DNA from: a virus
DNA length: 35,494 nt
IMG/VR virus record: IMGVR_UViG_3300022900_000038
Location: 1-35,494 of that record
Direction: 5' to 3' (one strand)
The notes below the pieces were generated by a model. It saw nothing but the letters and a program-made list of their open reading frames with translations, was not told the DNA's origin and made no database searches. Of this stretch, positions 22,871 to 29,674 are shown one piece after another (the first letter of the stretch is position 1; each line of letters begins with the position of its first letter). The translations under genes and the position numbers were made by a program.

Positions 22871-24147
22871 TATCTGCCCCACTTCTTGATAATTTCGTCT
22901 AACTCATCACGCTCAATGCCTTTTGGCATACCCTGTGGATCTACAGCCCAATCTGGCAGCAAACCAGCCTTCTGATCGGCAAACACTGTATCAGCGCCCA
23001 AAGCAGTAGCATTTTGATCTGCAAATGGCCCACTGTTTAACCAGCTATTTTGACCGCGTGTCTCAGTTGTCATGGCCTTTCGGGCTTCTGGACTGAACAT
23101 TCTGCTATGCTCTAGCCAAGCACGTTCTTCACCTTTTGCTCTAAACTGAGGGTTTCCTGCACCTAAATGACCAAACATATCATGCACAACGCGGAAAGCG
23201 TCATTTGCAACAGCATCTTCTTTATCGCCAACTTGACCAACAAAACCAAGTAGAGGGTTGTCTGATGCATCAAACTCACCAGAACCGTAGCCAAAGTCAG
23301 TAGGAAATACAGTTAATTCTCTGTTTTCCACAACATCTTGATAACCCATCGCGGGGCTTTTTGCATATGGATCTGTCTGTCCCTCGCGCAGAAACTTAAA
23401 ATCTATGCCAGTATCTTTAAGCGCCTCATACTGTGCCATTGTTTCATTTTTTAACGCTTCATATGCAGCTTTTACTTCTGGATTATCTGGATCGTGCTTC
23501 ATGCGCTCATACGCTGCTGCAATGTATTTAGCCCGCCGCTGATCCAATTCTGGATATTCAATATATTCTGGAATATCTATGCCAGCTTCATCCATATATT
23601 TGCGAGATGCGCTTTGCACTTCAGCAATCGGCCTAGAAGAAAATCTCCCTGCGTCTGGAATACCCACTGCTGCCGGTCTGCCCTTTTCTGGCAAATTCAT
23701 AACATCAGGGTTTCCCTCTAATATATCGCCAAGAAGATATGGCCTTGATCGCTTAACCATAGATCCAAATTCACCAGCTTTATCTAATAAACCGGCATAT
23801 GGCGCGACCATCATTTCAACGGGGCTTTCATCAACCAGCGCGATTAAATCACGACCCATTTTGTCACTTGATTTTTTATCTTGAAAAAATGGAAACCCCT
23901 CAGAAAGAGATTGGGCTGTTGATACTGCTGCACCTGTTCCTGATCTAATTGCAGGATCTAACGCCAGAAGTAACTTTGGTAAAGTAAAAACAGGGTTCAT
24001 AGAAGGTACTTCGTAAGCGTTTACTGCATCACTCAAATCTGATGCCGCTTCTCTCAAATACTGCCTACCGATACTTTCACGCGGATCACGGTATTCTGGC
24101 TGTAACGCGCCTCTGTTCTGCAAAAGAAAATCTATAAAACTTGCCAT
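22870..24147 (-). CDS. Protein with a widespread uncharacterised phage domain
   Basis: From ATG 24147 (GGAAAG upstream) the protein has 425 residues. Residues 1-140 are a variable, partly hydrophobic region. Residues 200-400 match a domain I recognise from many phage proteins, including large polyvalent proteins, but cannot name: YERMKHDPDNPEVKAAYEAL, DPYAKSP, NPLLGF, FRVVHDMFGHLGAGNPQF, GEERAWLEHSRMFSPEARKA, TTETRGQNSW and 'FADQKAGLLPDW'. H322, D323, H327, E340, E341, H347, E362, R364, Q366 and K393 would line an active site if it is an enzyme. No function is established. A virion-packaged effector is possible but inferred. Confidence 0.7.
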   Translation of the reverse strand: MASFIDFLLQNRGALQPEYRDPRESIGRQYLREAASDLSDAVNAYEVPSMNPVFTLPKLLLALDPAIRSGTGAAVSTAQSLSEGFPFFQDKKSSDKMGRDLIALVDESPVEMMVAPYAGLLDKAGEFGSMVKRSRPYLLGDILEGNPDVMNLPEKGRPAAVGIPDAGRFSSRPIAEVQSASRKYMDEAGIDIPEYIEYPELDQRRAKYIAAAYERMKHDPDNPEVKAAYEALKNETMAQYEALKDTGIDFKFLREGQTDPYAKSPAMGYQDVVENRELTVFPTDFGYGSGEFDASDNPLLGFVGQVGDKEDAVANDAFRVVHDMFGHLGAGNPQFRAKGEERAWLEHSRMFSPEARKAMTTETRGQNSWLNSGPFADQNATALGADTVFADQKAGLLPDWAVDPQGMPKGIERDELDEIIKKWGR

Positions 24148-24148
24148 T

Positions 24149-24556
24149 TTATCTTTCCGACAAATATCTAAACAAACCGCGAGCAAACCCCATTTTTGTT
24201 GCGGGACTTACGCCAGAATGCAAAAGGGTCTTTAGCGTTTCCACTCCGACATCAAGATTGCTTTTATCTGGATCTCTAAAATTATCTAATTGATTTCTAA
24301 AATAATCTTCGCCCGCCTCTGGCGAAAGATCATACATACTTCCAGCAAACAAACCTTTTTTCGGCCCCATATTTGTCATTTTTGACATCATATAAGTTTC
24401 TTGCGGGCCAGCGGGCATTGACTGCAATCTCTCTACAGCGCGTTTTAGTGTGGCTTCACCATACATATGACCTTCAACGCCATCCTCTCTAGGACGATAA
24501 GCGTTAAAAGTATCACCTGTTATTTGTGCGTAAAGATCCCTGTAGCTTTCAGCCAT
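24149..24556 (-). CDS. Unknown small protein
   Basis: This 135-residue, Met/Tyr-containing soluble protein opens MAESYRDLYAQITGDTFNAY and includes 'MYGEATLKRAVERLQSMPAG' and 'LKTLLHSGVSPATKMGFARG'. It ends one base before the start of the next gene and begins one base before the stop of the basic 24557 gene, so it is part of one translated block. No motif or family is recognised. Its neighbours are late, so a structural or virion-borne role is likely. Confidence 0.7.
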   Translation of the reverse strand: MAESYRDLYAQITGDTFNAYRPREDGVEGHMYGEATLKRAVERLQSMPAGPQETYMMSKMTNMGPKKGLFAGSMYDLSPEAGEDYFRNQLDNFRDPDKSNLDVGVETLKTLLHSGVSPATKMGFARGLFRYLSER

Positions 24557-24820
24557 CTAGCACTTCCACCTTTTACGCGCAGCCTTGCCCCGCTCACCCG
24601 TCCAGCCTTGTGATCTGGCGCAGAAGGATTTTTTGCGAGCCTTCTCTTTCTTTGTTTTTGGGTTGGGCGCAGGAGCCTTGAGATTGCTTCCTGTGGCCTT
24701 GTTATACTTTGCTCTACCCTTGGCCGTTAAACCACCGCCACGCTTAACAGACAGTTTTTCTCCGCGCCCTACAGATAAGCTTGGGCCAGACTTTCGGCTT
24801 TTAGATTTTGCTTTGGTCAT
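24557..24820 (-). CDS. Small, very basic protein, DUF6321-like
   Basis: This 87-residue protein is dominated by Lys, Arg and Gly. The core GGLTAKGRAKYNKATGSNLK, then PKTKKEKARKKSFCARSQGW and an RKRWKC end, is the hallmark of a small family (DUF6321, from memory) found in cyanophages and other marine phages. The charge suggests binding of DNA, RNA or acidic proteins, perhaps within the head. Two Cys (in SFCAR and RWKC) are conserved features of the family. Its start overlaps the upstream gene by four bases. Confidence 0.85.
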   Translation of the reverse strand: MTKAKSKSRKSGPSLSVGRGEKLSVKRGGGLTAKGRAKYNKATGSNLKAPAPNPKTKKEKARKKSFCARSQGWTGERGKAARKRWKC

Positions 24821-25944
24821 AGTTTAAATGGCCCGCCACGCTCATATAAATCAATAAGTTGAGCGGAATTGGGAGACATTAAAATTTCATTAAACTTTTC
24901 TTCTCCTAACTCCTGCAACATTCTATCCATTGTGGCATGGTAATTCGGCCCTGCATCAAGCTGCAATAAAGAAGGTACTGGCTTTGCTTGATAAGGCTCA
25001 ATAGGTATTCCTTGCGCAGCCTGTGGCGCGGCGTTTACTGGCGGCATAAGCCGATCTATGTTTGGAATACCATCAACACTAGGGTTTGTAAGCTGAGACA
25101 TCGGCTGTCCAGAATATGCCATGTGCTTTTGAGCGTAATATCTGTTTAAAGCATCACTTCCTTCTTCAAATGGAACTCCTAAATTATCCGCTCTTTCTTT
25201 TTCTCTTTCAAAAACATCAGCTACAGCTTCTCTAACATGCTGGCTTCTGTAGTCTAGTGGATGACGGTTCATTGCATTCATTTGCCGACCCGTGCTTTCA
25301 TAATTTGGAAGGCCCATTGTCTGCATTTGGCGAGCAGTGCTTTCGTAATTTTGAGGCGAAACATTATCCTGAACAGCATTTAAAATACCAGATGGGGCTG
25401 GTGTCGGGGCTGGTGGCTCATAAAATCGGCCACCCTCATCGTAATAACCAACGCGCTCGCTTTCATTGCCAGCAAGCATATTAGCTATATTGCCTAAACC
25501 ACTAAAGCCACCCGCGCCTCTAAAGCCACCACCGCTTGCCTGTGGGCCACCTTGGTCAAACATATCGGTCAGATCACGGTAGCCAATTTCTTCACGCGGC
25601 ACTAACCCTTCTGTAGCGCCCAATGGCGCAACCTTTGCTACGTTTAAAATATTAGATAAAGGCCCGCCAGCAAAATACGTTCCTTGCTGGTTCATCCCAC
25701 CACCGTCAAATGCATCTATGTATGCAGGAACATATTTCCCAGCATCATTATAGTAACCAAAGCCACTTTTCTCTGTGCGGCTGGCAGCAATGGCTTTTTG
25801 ACCCTTAGATGTAGACGGGTCTACCGACTTACCGCCACCCTTCCCGCTACTGCCACTTGATTTTGACGATGCTTTTGACCCGTTATCATCACTACCAAAA
25901 TTAACAGGCTTTAACCCCTCTGGGCGCTTCTTGGGTCTTTTCAT
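24817..25944 (-). CDS. Low-complexity Gly/Ser/Lys-rich protein, unknown
   Basis: This 375-residue protein begins with a basic stretch MKRPKKRPEGLKPVNFGSDD and a Ser/Gly/Lys-rich segment (residues 23-50). It then has Gly/Gln-rich regions with repeated motifs: 'GYYNDAGKY' / 'GYYDEGGRFY' and two copies of 'NYEST(A/G)RQM'. The last 100 residues are more ordered, with a helix (YHATMDRMLQELGEEKFNEIL). No family is recognised. The composition resembles disordered internal virion proteins. The ATG at 25944 overlaps the stop of a 16-codon ORF by four bases. Confidence 0.7.
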   Translation of the reverse strand: MKRPKKRPEGLKPVNFGSDDNGSKASSKSSGSSGKGGGKSVDPSTSKGQKAIAASRTEKSGFGYYNDAGKYVPAYIDAFDGGGMNQQGTYFAGGPLSNILNVAKVAPLGATEGLVPREEIGYRDLTDMFDQGGPQASGGGFRGAGGFSGLGNIANMLAGNESERVGYYDEGGRFYEPPAPTPAPSGILNAVQDNVSPQNYESTARQMQTMGLPNYESTGRQMNAMNRHPLDYRSQHVREAVADVFEREKERADNLGVPFEEGSDALNRYYAQKHMAYSGQPMSQLTNPSVDGIPNIDRLMPPVNAAPQAAQGIPIEPYQAKPVPSLLQLDAGPNYHATMDRMLQELGEEKFNEILMSPNSAQLIDLYERGGPFKL

Positions 25945-25991
25945 TTTTTCTTACCGCCCTTGCGGCCCTTTTTCTTGTATCCACAACGCAT
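25941..25991 (-). CDS. 16-residue Lys/Gly micro-ORF
   Basis: A tiny frame, MRCGYKKKGRKGGKKK, starts at ATG 25991, three bases after the upstream stop, behind CGGGATAG. It ends with a four-base ATGA overlap on the start of the 375-residue gene. The exact packing in both directions is that of real coupled genes. Tiny Lys/Gly-rich ORFs are known to me from marine phages, though I cannot cite a family. It may be expressed as a basic peptide or may serve only to pass ribosomes to the next gene. Confidence 0.45.
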   Translation of the reverse strand: MRCGYKKKGRKGGKKK

Positions 25992-25994
25992 TTT

Positions 25995-26210
25995 CTATCC
26001 CGCCATAGTTTTCATAAGACATTTGCCTGATTTCTTACAAGCGCCCCTAGTCGGACATCCCTTGCAAGGCGTAAAATCTTTTGCAGTCTTAGCTGCATCT
26101 TTAAAATCTTTATCTGAAGGAGCGCCAGCCGCACCCTTCTTACGCATTCGCTCACCAGATCCAGCCTTAATGCGTTTTCTTTTATTATGGATATTTTCGT
26201 AAAGTGACAT
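25995..26210 (-). CDS. Small phage protein with Cys cluster
   Basis: From ATG 26210 (GGGG site; an in-frame start at 26249 would overlap the end of terL) this is a 71-residue protein. The first 45 residues, MSLYENIHNKRKRIKAGSGE, then RMRKKGAAGAPSDKDFKDAA, match a small conserved protein type that lies near terminase genes in many marine phages. The C-terminus here carries C49, C52, C58 and C64 (TPCKGCPTRGACKKSGKC), a possible zinc or Fe-S site. It lies directly after terL. Its function is unknown. Confidence 0.75.
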   Translation of the reverse strand: MSLYENIHNKRKRIKAGSGERMRKKGAAGAPSDKDFKDAAKTAKDFTPCKGCPTRGACKKSGKCLMKTMAG

Positions 26211-26250
26211 AAAAACCCCGCGCAGAGCATATATGCCGCACACTACCACA

Positions 26251-27510
26251 TTAGGCTATGCCGCGCAAATTCCTTCTGATCGGCTCACCCCAATCTTGCT
26301 GCGTCTGCTTTCCAACGGCTAAATATCGGAATGCATCTGCGCCATGAGATGTCCAATCATGTAGCGGCCTACCTCGCCAAGTTTTTAATCTCTCATCAAA
26401 TTCTCTGCGGTATTGCCGCAATGCCTCTATGCCTCTAGCGCAATCTTCTTCATCAAACCAGCATCGTGCAATCATAGACCGTGCAGCTTGTATCCCGTCA
26501 TCTACAGCAAGCTTTGGAGCTATCGTGATGTCAGATATGCCCAGCGCGTCTAAAGTCTCTATACGGCTCTTTCCTGTGCCAAGCTCCTTTACTTGCACAT
26601 CGTGCGGCAAAATATGTTCAGAGTAGTGATAACCTTTTTGGCTGAGAACCTTTGCATAATGATCTAAGCCAACCCCGCTGCTTTCATAATAATCTATAAT
26701 GCGGATCTCTTGTCCTACATATTGAGCAAAGAATATGGCCGTGCTGTCACCTATGCCAAGATCCCATGCCGTTGTAACACCTACGGCTGGATCGTAAGGC
26801 ACATTTGTCACTCTACCCTCAGAGGTAGCTGTTTTCATTTCTTGCGCGTAATATGCACCTTGGATTGCTGCTTCAAAGCTGCATTCAAACTCTTGCTCAT
26901 AGCGATCTTCGCCCATTGTGCGTTTAGCTTCTTCAAGCTCATCCTCATCAAGAATATCTGTCTCAGACGCTTTGAACATCCTGCACCACCACTCAGGATG
27001 GTTTTTCGCATAGTCATACATTTCCCAAAATTCGTTTTTGCCTTTAGGCGTCCCAATTATTGTGGCGCGACCCTTGCGATCCACGATAGCCGGTCTGATG
27101 ACTGTGGGCCATGCTGATGCAGGAAAGTCAGCCATTTCATCAAGCACTACCGCATCAAAATACAAACCACGCATAGCGTTGTAATTATCAGCGCCAAATA
27201 ACCGAAATCTTGCACCATTGGGGAAATCTATCCTAAGCTCGCTGTGATTTACTTTAATATGAGGGATGTCCTGAGTATATTCTAGCGCGTAATCCCAAGC
27301 CACCGCTTTTGATTGGCTGAGATACGGGGCGATATAAGCCACCCTGACGTTAGGTAGATCAATGGTTAGCGCATCTCTGATAAGATCATTAACCGCAGCT
27401 ACAGTCTTACCAAATCGCCTGTGTGCAACCAATACTGCAAACCGCTCTGATCTGTTATGAAAATCTCGCGCTTGTAGCCTTGGAGTGTAGTCAATTTCTA
27501 TGACTTCCAT
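26251..27510 (-). CDS. terL: Terminase large subunit (TerL)
   Basis: This 419-residue packaging motor cuts concatemeric DNA and pumps it into the prohead. The ATPase has Walker A at residues 29-36 (AHRRFGKT), Walker B at 120-127 (AVVLDEMA, D124/E125) and a coupling motif at 149-158 (TIIGTPKGKN). The RNase H-like nuclease shows acidic residues D249 (TTAWDLGIGDS), D303 (LPHDV) and D391 (SHGADAF). Its length fits P22/Sf6-type terminases. It overlaps terS by 13 bases and is likely translated from the same message. Packaging strategy (headful or cos) cannot be read from the sequence. Confidence 0.95.
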   Translation of the reverse strand: MEVIEIDYTPRLQARDFHNRSERFAVLVAHRRFGKTVAAVNDLIRDALTIDLPNVRVAYIAPYLSQSKAVAWDYALEYTQDIPHIKVNHSELRIDFPNGARFRLFGADNYNAMRGLYFDAVVLDEMADFPASAWPTVIRPAIVDRKGRATIIGTPKGKNEFWEMYDYAKNHPEWWCRMFKASETDILDEDELEEAKRTMGEDRYEQEFECSFEAAIQGAYYAQEMKTATSEGRVTNVPYDPAVGVTTAWDLGIGDSTAIFFAQYVGQEIRIIDYYESSGVGLDHYAKVLSQKGYHYSEHILPHDVQVKELGTGKSRIETLDALGISDITIAPKLAVDDGIQAARSMIARCWFDEEDCARGIEALRQYRREFDERLKTWRGRPLHDWTSHGADAFRYLAVGKQTQQDWGEPIRRNLRGIA

Positions 27511-27788
27511 TTGATGACAAACTCATGCTCGCCCTGTGCGCCAGATCCTGTAACCTGTAATGGCAGAACCTTTCCCATAAGAGCCATGAAAGCGGTTGGG
27601 TTTGCTTCTGCTTGCAACTCAAGATAGGCAACCATGCCACGTTTACCACCGGCTAATTCAGCAGCTTCTAAGATAGCATCTTTTAAAAGCTTACTGTTTT
27701 TATTCTTAGCGCCTTTGGGTCTACCTTTTCCAGCGGCGGGCGGTTTATTTTTCACTAAGTTAGTGTCGGTTTCAACTTCTGGTTGCAT
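27498..27788 (-). CDS. terS: Probable terminase small subunit (TerS)
   Basis: This 96-residue protein overlaps terL by 13 bases in the usual order. The N-terminus carries GKGRPKGAKNKNSKLLKDAI, the 'GRPKGAKNK' DNA-binding motif found in many small-terminase-like (DUF5681-type) proteins. A helical middle (LEAAELAGGKRGMVAYLELQ) and a C-terminal tail (GEHEFVIKWKS) that could contact TerL or the portal follow. It would recognise the packaging site and activate TerL. The ATG follows AAGGACGG. It lies downstream of the 27845-27893 terminator, so it needs its own promoter. Confidence 0.8.
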   Translation of the reverse strand: MQPEVETDTNLVKNKPPAAGKGRPKGAKNKNSKLLKDAILEAAELAGGKRGMVAYLELQAEANPTAFMALMGKVLPLQVTGSGAQGEHEFVIKWKS

Positions 27789-27797
27789 AAGTCCGTC

Positions 27798-27840
27798 CTT
27801 AGAGGGTGCGTCTATATGTTGTGTATAGTATGCTAAGAAC
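27798..27840 (-). promoter_or_regulatory. Candidate late promoter before terS
   Basis: Between the terminator and terS the minus strand reads TTCTTA, a 17-base spacer and TATAGA, a poor -35 with a fair -10. A competing TATACA lies within the spacer. Because the upstream unit terminates just before, a promoter is expected somewhere in 27789-27845 for the 27-kb late unit. It may depend on a phage activator. The exact boundaries are not secure. Confidence 0.3.
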
Positions 27841-27844
27841 CACT

Positions 27845-27893
27845 AAAAGAAAAGACCCCCCTCGTTGCAGTGCAAAACCTAGCCAGAGGGGGG
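27845..27893 (-). terminator. Rho-independent terminator after the replication genes
   Basis: On the minus strand CCCCCCTC (27893-27886) pairs with GAGGGGGG (27863-27856), an 8 bp GC stem with a 22-base loop, followed by TCTTTTCTTTT. The loop contains a small palindrome, TTGCA-G-TGCAA. It lies about 40 bases after the stop of the 27936 gene and separates the replication unit from terS/terL. Confidence 0.7.
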
Positions 27894-27935
27894 AAGTAGA
27901 GCAGACAGAGGGTATGACGCCCGACTAAAAGTCTA

Positions 27936-28424
27936 TCACGCCTCAAATCGTTTTGCAAAACCTATTGCCTCGCGGTAAGGCAGAAGATCCTGCTCAGTGA
28001 CCAAGCCACGCTCCACCAGTGCTTCACCCAGCTTACCGTTTACCCAATTGTCACCGACAGCCTCGCCGCGTTTAATTCTCTCAGCATTGATCTTATAAGT
28101 ATCAGGCTTCCAAGGCCCAGAAGCAACGTCACGGCCACTGGCTTTGTCAAAGCAACTTTTAATAGCTGATGCTATGTCAGATGCTTTAGGCCATGAGCGT
28201 GAGGTATGAGCCGCCTTAATCTTCAATGCTGCACGTTCAAACGTACCGGCCAAATGATCTGGCGTAGTGTTGTTTGGGAATAGCTGATTTAAAGCTTTAG
28301 CCGTTACATCAATCTCATCCTGCTGCGCTGTCTCACTGCTGCGCAAATGGCTAGGAATTGCATAGCTGCTTAACATTGCTGCCAGATGACGCTTAATCAT
28401 TTCTACTCTTTGACCATAATCCAT
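27936..28424 (-). CDS. Replication-associated protein, unknown
   Basis: This 162-residue helical protein opens MDYGQRVEMIKRHLAAMLSS and includes 'AGTFERAALKIKAAHTSRSWPKASDIASAI' and a C-terminal ordered segment (GDNWVNGKLGEALVERGLVT). Its start overlaps the stop of the winged-helix gene by one base, so the two are coupled. In phages without their own helicase, the partner next to a DnaD-like initiator is often a helicase loader or recruiter, but there is no Walker motif here. It may help load host DnaB; this is inferred from position only. Confidence 0.65.
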   Translation of the reverse strand: MDYGQRVEMIKRHLAAMLSSYAIPSHLRSSETAQQDEIDVTAKALNQLFPNNTTPDHLAGTFERAALKIKAAHTSRSWPKASDIASAIKSCFDKASGRDVASGPWKPDTYKINAERIKRGEAVGDNWVNGKLGEALVERGLVTEQDLLPYREAIGFAKRFEA

Positions 28425-29104
28425 TACACTGTCTCCCGCTTTGCTTGCTCAATATTTGTCATAGCTTTTTTATAGCTATCAGATTTCTCACCATGAAGTG
28501 ATTTAAAGAACCATTCAACCTCTATGCTCTGCCAACCCTTTTCTTCGCACATAGCCAAGGCATCAGATGGCTCACCACCACCGACAAAGATCCACCGTAG
28601 TTTCTCAGACAATCTCTTAGCAGCGGTTTCAGTAAGTGGCTTCTTGATGGATTTACGATATGCGATGAAACTGTCAGCAGCTTCTTCGTCAATCAACCAA
28701 GTAGATAAAATATCCCTAATATTATTACTTTGTTTTTTAACTGGTTTATTATCTGGTATAGGTTCGCCCTCTGGGGCTGATCCATTTGCCCTCTGGGTCA
28801 AATCCACCTGACCTACAGGGCAGTACCATTTTGTCCTATCGTAACCCGACTTATTGAATGTTCCTGAGATGATAAGACCGGCGCTCTCAAGCGTAGACAG
28901 TGCGGTTCTAATCTGTTTGCCAGATAAGTATGGAAACAGCTTTTCAAACGCTGCAATGCTGTTGTACGTCCAGTAAGAACCTTCATGCAAATGGCGGTTA
29001 TTTGCAGCATTTTTCTCTGTCCAGAATAAAATGTTCTGGTAAATGACAGCCGCGTTGACACCTACAGCGCAAGCGATTTCTGGATTGAAAGTGTGATTTG
29101 ACAT
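28424..29104 (-). CDS. Winged-helix replication initiator-like protein
   Basis: This 226-residue protein has an N-terminal winged-helix region (SNHTFNPEIACAVGVNAAVI, NSIAAFEKLFPYLSGKQIRT, ALSTLESAGLIISGTF), the typical fold of phage replication or DnaD-like proteins. A polar linker with PEGEPIPDNKPVKK follows at about 110-122, then a C-terminal helical domain (LTETAAKRLSEKLRWI; KGWQSIEVEWFFKSLHGEKS), similar to the second domain of O-like replication proteins. It would bind the origin and recruit host helicase. The ATG has an AAAGGGG site. No origin iterons are recognised within the gene. Confidence 0.8.
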   Translation of the reverse strand: MSNHTFNPEIACAVGVNAAVIYQNILFWTEKNAANNRHLHEGSYWTYNSIAAFEKLFPYLSGKQIRTALSTLESAGLIISGTFNKSGYDRTKWYCPVGQVDLTQRANGSAPEGEPIPDNKPVKKQSNNIRDILSTWLIDEEAADSFIAYRKSIKKPLTETAAKRLSEKLRWIFVGGGEPSDALAMCEEKGWQSIEVEWFFKSLHGEKSDSYKKAMTNIEQAKRETV

Positions 29105-29167
29105 AGTAACCCCTTTAATTTTTTGTTCCTATAGTGTATCAGGAGTACCATTGTGTTCTCCGACACT

Positions 29168-29181
29168 GTTTACCCCTACGA
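29168..29181 (-). promoter_or_regulatory. GTAGGGGTA motif upstream of the replication gene
   Basis: The minus strand here reads CGTAGGGGTAAACA. The same GTAGGGGTA core, followed by CAAA, recurs on the plus strand at 29476-29488 just before the first rightward gene. Two copies, each in front of a transcription unit leaving this control region, suggest operator half-sites or an activator box. It lies about 64 bases before the ATG of the 29104 gene, the right distance for a promoter-proximal site. It also overlaps the base of the adjacent hairpin by two bases. Confidence 0.35.
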
Positions 29182-29213
29182 ACCGCCAGCATGACCAACC
29201 GCGCTGGCGGTTC
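29180..29213. terminator. Strong hairpin after the regulator gene
   Basis: GAACCGCCAGC (29180-29190) pairs perfectly with GCTGGCGGTTC (29203-29213), 11 base pairs with a 12-base loop. It begins only 3 bases beyond the regulator's stop. On the minus strand no U-run follows, so intrinsic termination would be weak; it may attenuate read-through from the regulator into the replication genes or act at the DNA level. Confidence 0.45.
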
Positions 29214-29215
29214 TA

Positions 29216-29401
29216 TTATTTCTGGCGCTCAAAATAATCTGACAAACGCTCAACTGTTTCATAACGTATTTTGCCAACGCCATTTCGCACATTGTATATA
29301 GTCCAGCGCGATAGACCAGTAGCATCTGCTATGGCTTGCACTTGACGATCACCAAGCATCTGCTGGATCTTGTCAAGTCGGTACATTGTACTTGCTTCCA
29401 T
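29216..29401 (-). CDS. Cro/CI-like HTH regulator
   Basis: From ATG 29401 (GGAG eight bases upstream; an in-frame start at 29437 lies within the promoter region) this is a 61-residue protein. The HTH is clear at about residues 19-42: QVQAIADATGLSRWTIYNVR, then NGVGKIR. It then has a closing helix, YETVERLSDYFERQK. The size and lack of a dimerisation domain fit a Cro-like protein rather than a full CI repressor. It is transcribed divergently from the rightward early genes and probably binds the inverted repeat at 29427-29464. Confidence 0.85.
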   Translation of the reverse strand: MEASTMYRLDKIQQMLGDRQVQAIADATGLSRWTIYNVRNGVGKIRYETVERLSDYFERQK

Positions 29402-29426
29402 TTTTTTTACTCCAAAAACAATTATG

Positions 29427-29464
29427 GGGTTGTGCATAGACTACATTGCTGATAGGTACAACCC
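29427..29464. promoter_or_regulatory. Interlocked divergent promoters with inverted repeat
   Basis: An inverted repeat GGGTTGT (29427-29433) / ACAACCC (29458-29464) brackets two opposing sigma70-like promoters. Minus strand: TTGTAC (29461-29456), 17-base spacer, TATGCA (29438-29433), serving the regulator at 29401. Plus strand: TTGTGC (29430-29435), 17-base spacer, TAGGTA (29453-29458), serving the gene at 29489. Each -35 overlaps the other's -10, so only one polymerase could bind at a time. The repeat arms are natural operators for the regulator. Confidence 0.55.
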
Positions 29465-29475
29465 ACAAAATGCAA

Positions 29476-29488
29476 GTAGGGGTACAAA
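29476..29488 (+). promoter_or_regulatory. GTAGGGGTA box overlapping the ribosome-binding site
   Basis: GTAGGGGTACAAA ends directly before the ATG at 29489. GGGG serves as the Shine-Dalgarno at seven bases. The shared core with 29168-29181 suggests that it may also be a protein-binding site, which would let the regulator act at this start. Confidence 0.4.
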
Positions 29489-29674
29489 ATGCATAAACAT
29501 CCAACACCAGTAGAGATCCAAGCTGCTATCGTTAAAGCTATGATTGAGATGGCTGTAAAAGAAAACATCTCAACTCATACTGTAAGCCGCATGATTAAGG
29601 CTGTAGAGACAGGCGTTAAAGCTGCAAACTATGACCATGATTTGAAAAAGGAGATAGCAGGATATGCAAGCTAA
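29489..29674 (+). CDS. Small first gene of the rightward early unit
   Basis: This 61-residue helical protein starts MHKHPTPVEIQAAIVKAMIE and has 'MAVKENISTHTVSRMIKAVETGVK', which may form an HTH (residues 24-44), so it might be an activator or co-regulator. The ATG follows the GTAGGGGTACAAA box. It overlaps the annealing-protein gene by 11 bases. Its place opposite the Cro/CI-like gene is where a second regulator is often found. The HTH reading is tentative. Confidence 0.7.
   Translation: MHKHPTPVEIQAAIVKAMIEMAVKENISTHTVSRMIKAVETGVKAANYDHDLKKEIAGYAS

Noticed and set aside
27866-27876. TTGCA-G-TGCAA palindrome as an attachment or packaging site
   Set aside because: It lies in the loop of a terminator and has no second copy or integrase nearby. 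Chance or loop structure is enough to explain it.
29216-29401. Reading the HTH protein as proof of lysogeny
   Set aside because: Small Cro-like proteins occur in lytic phages, and no integrase, partition or excisionase gene is visible in the window.
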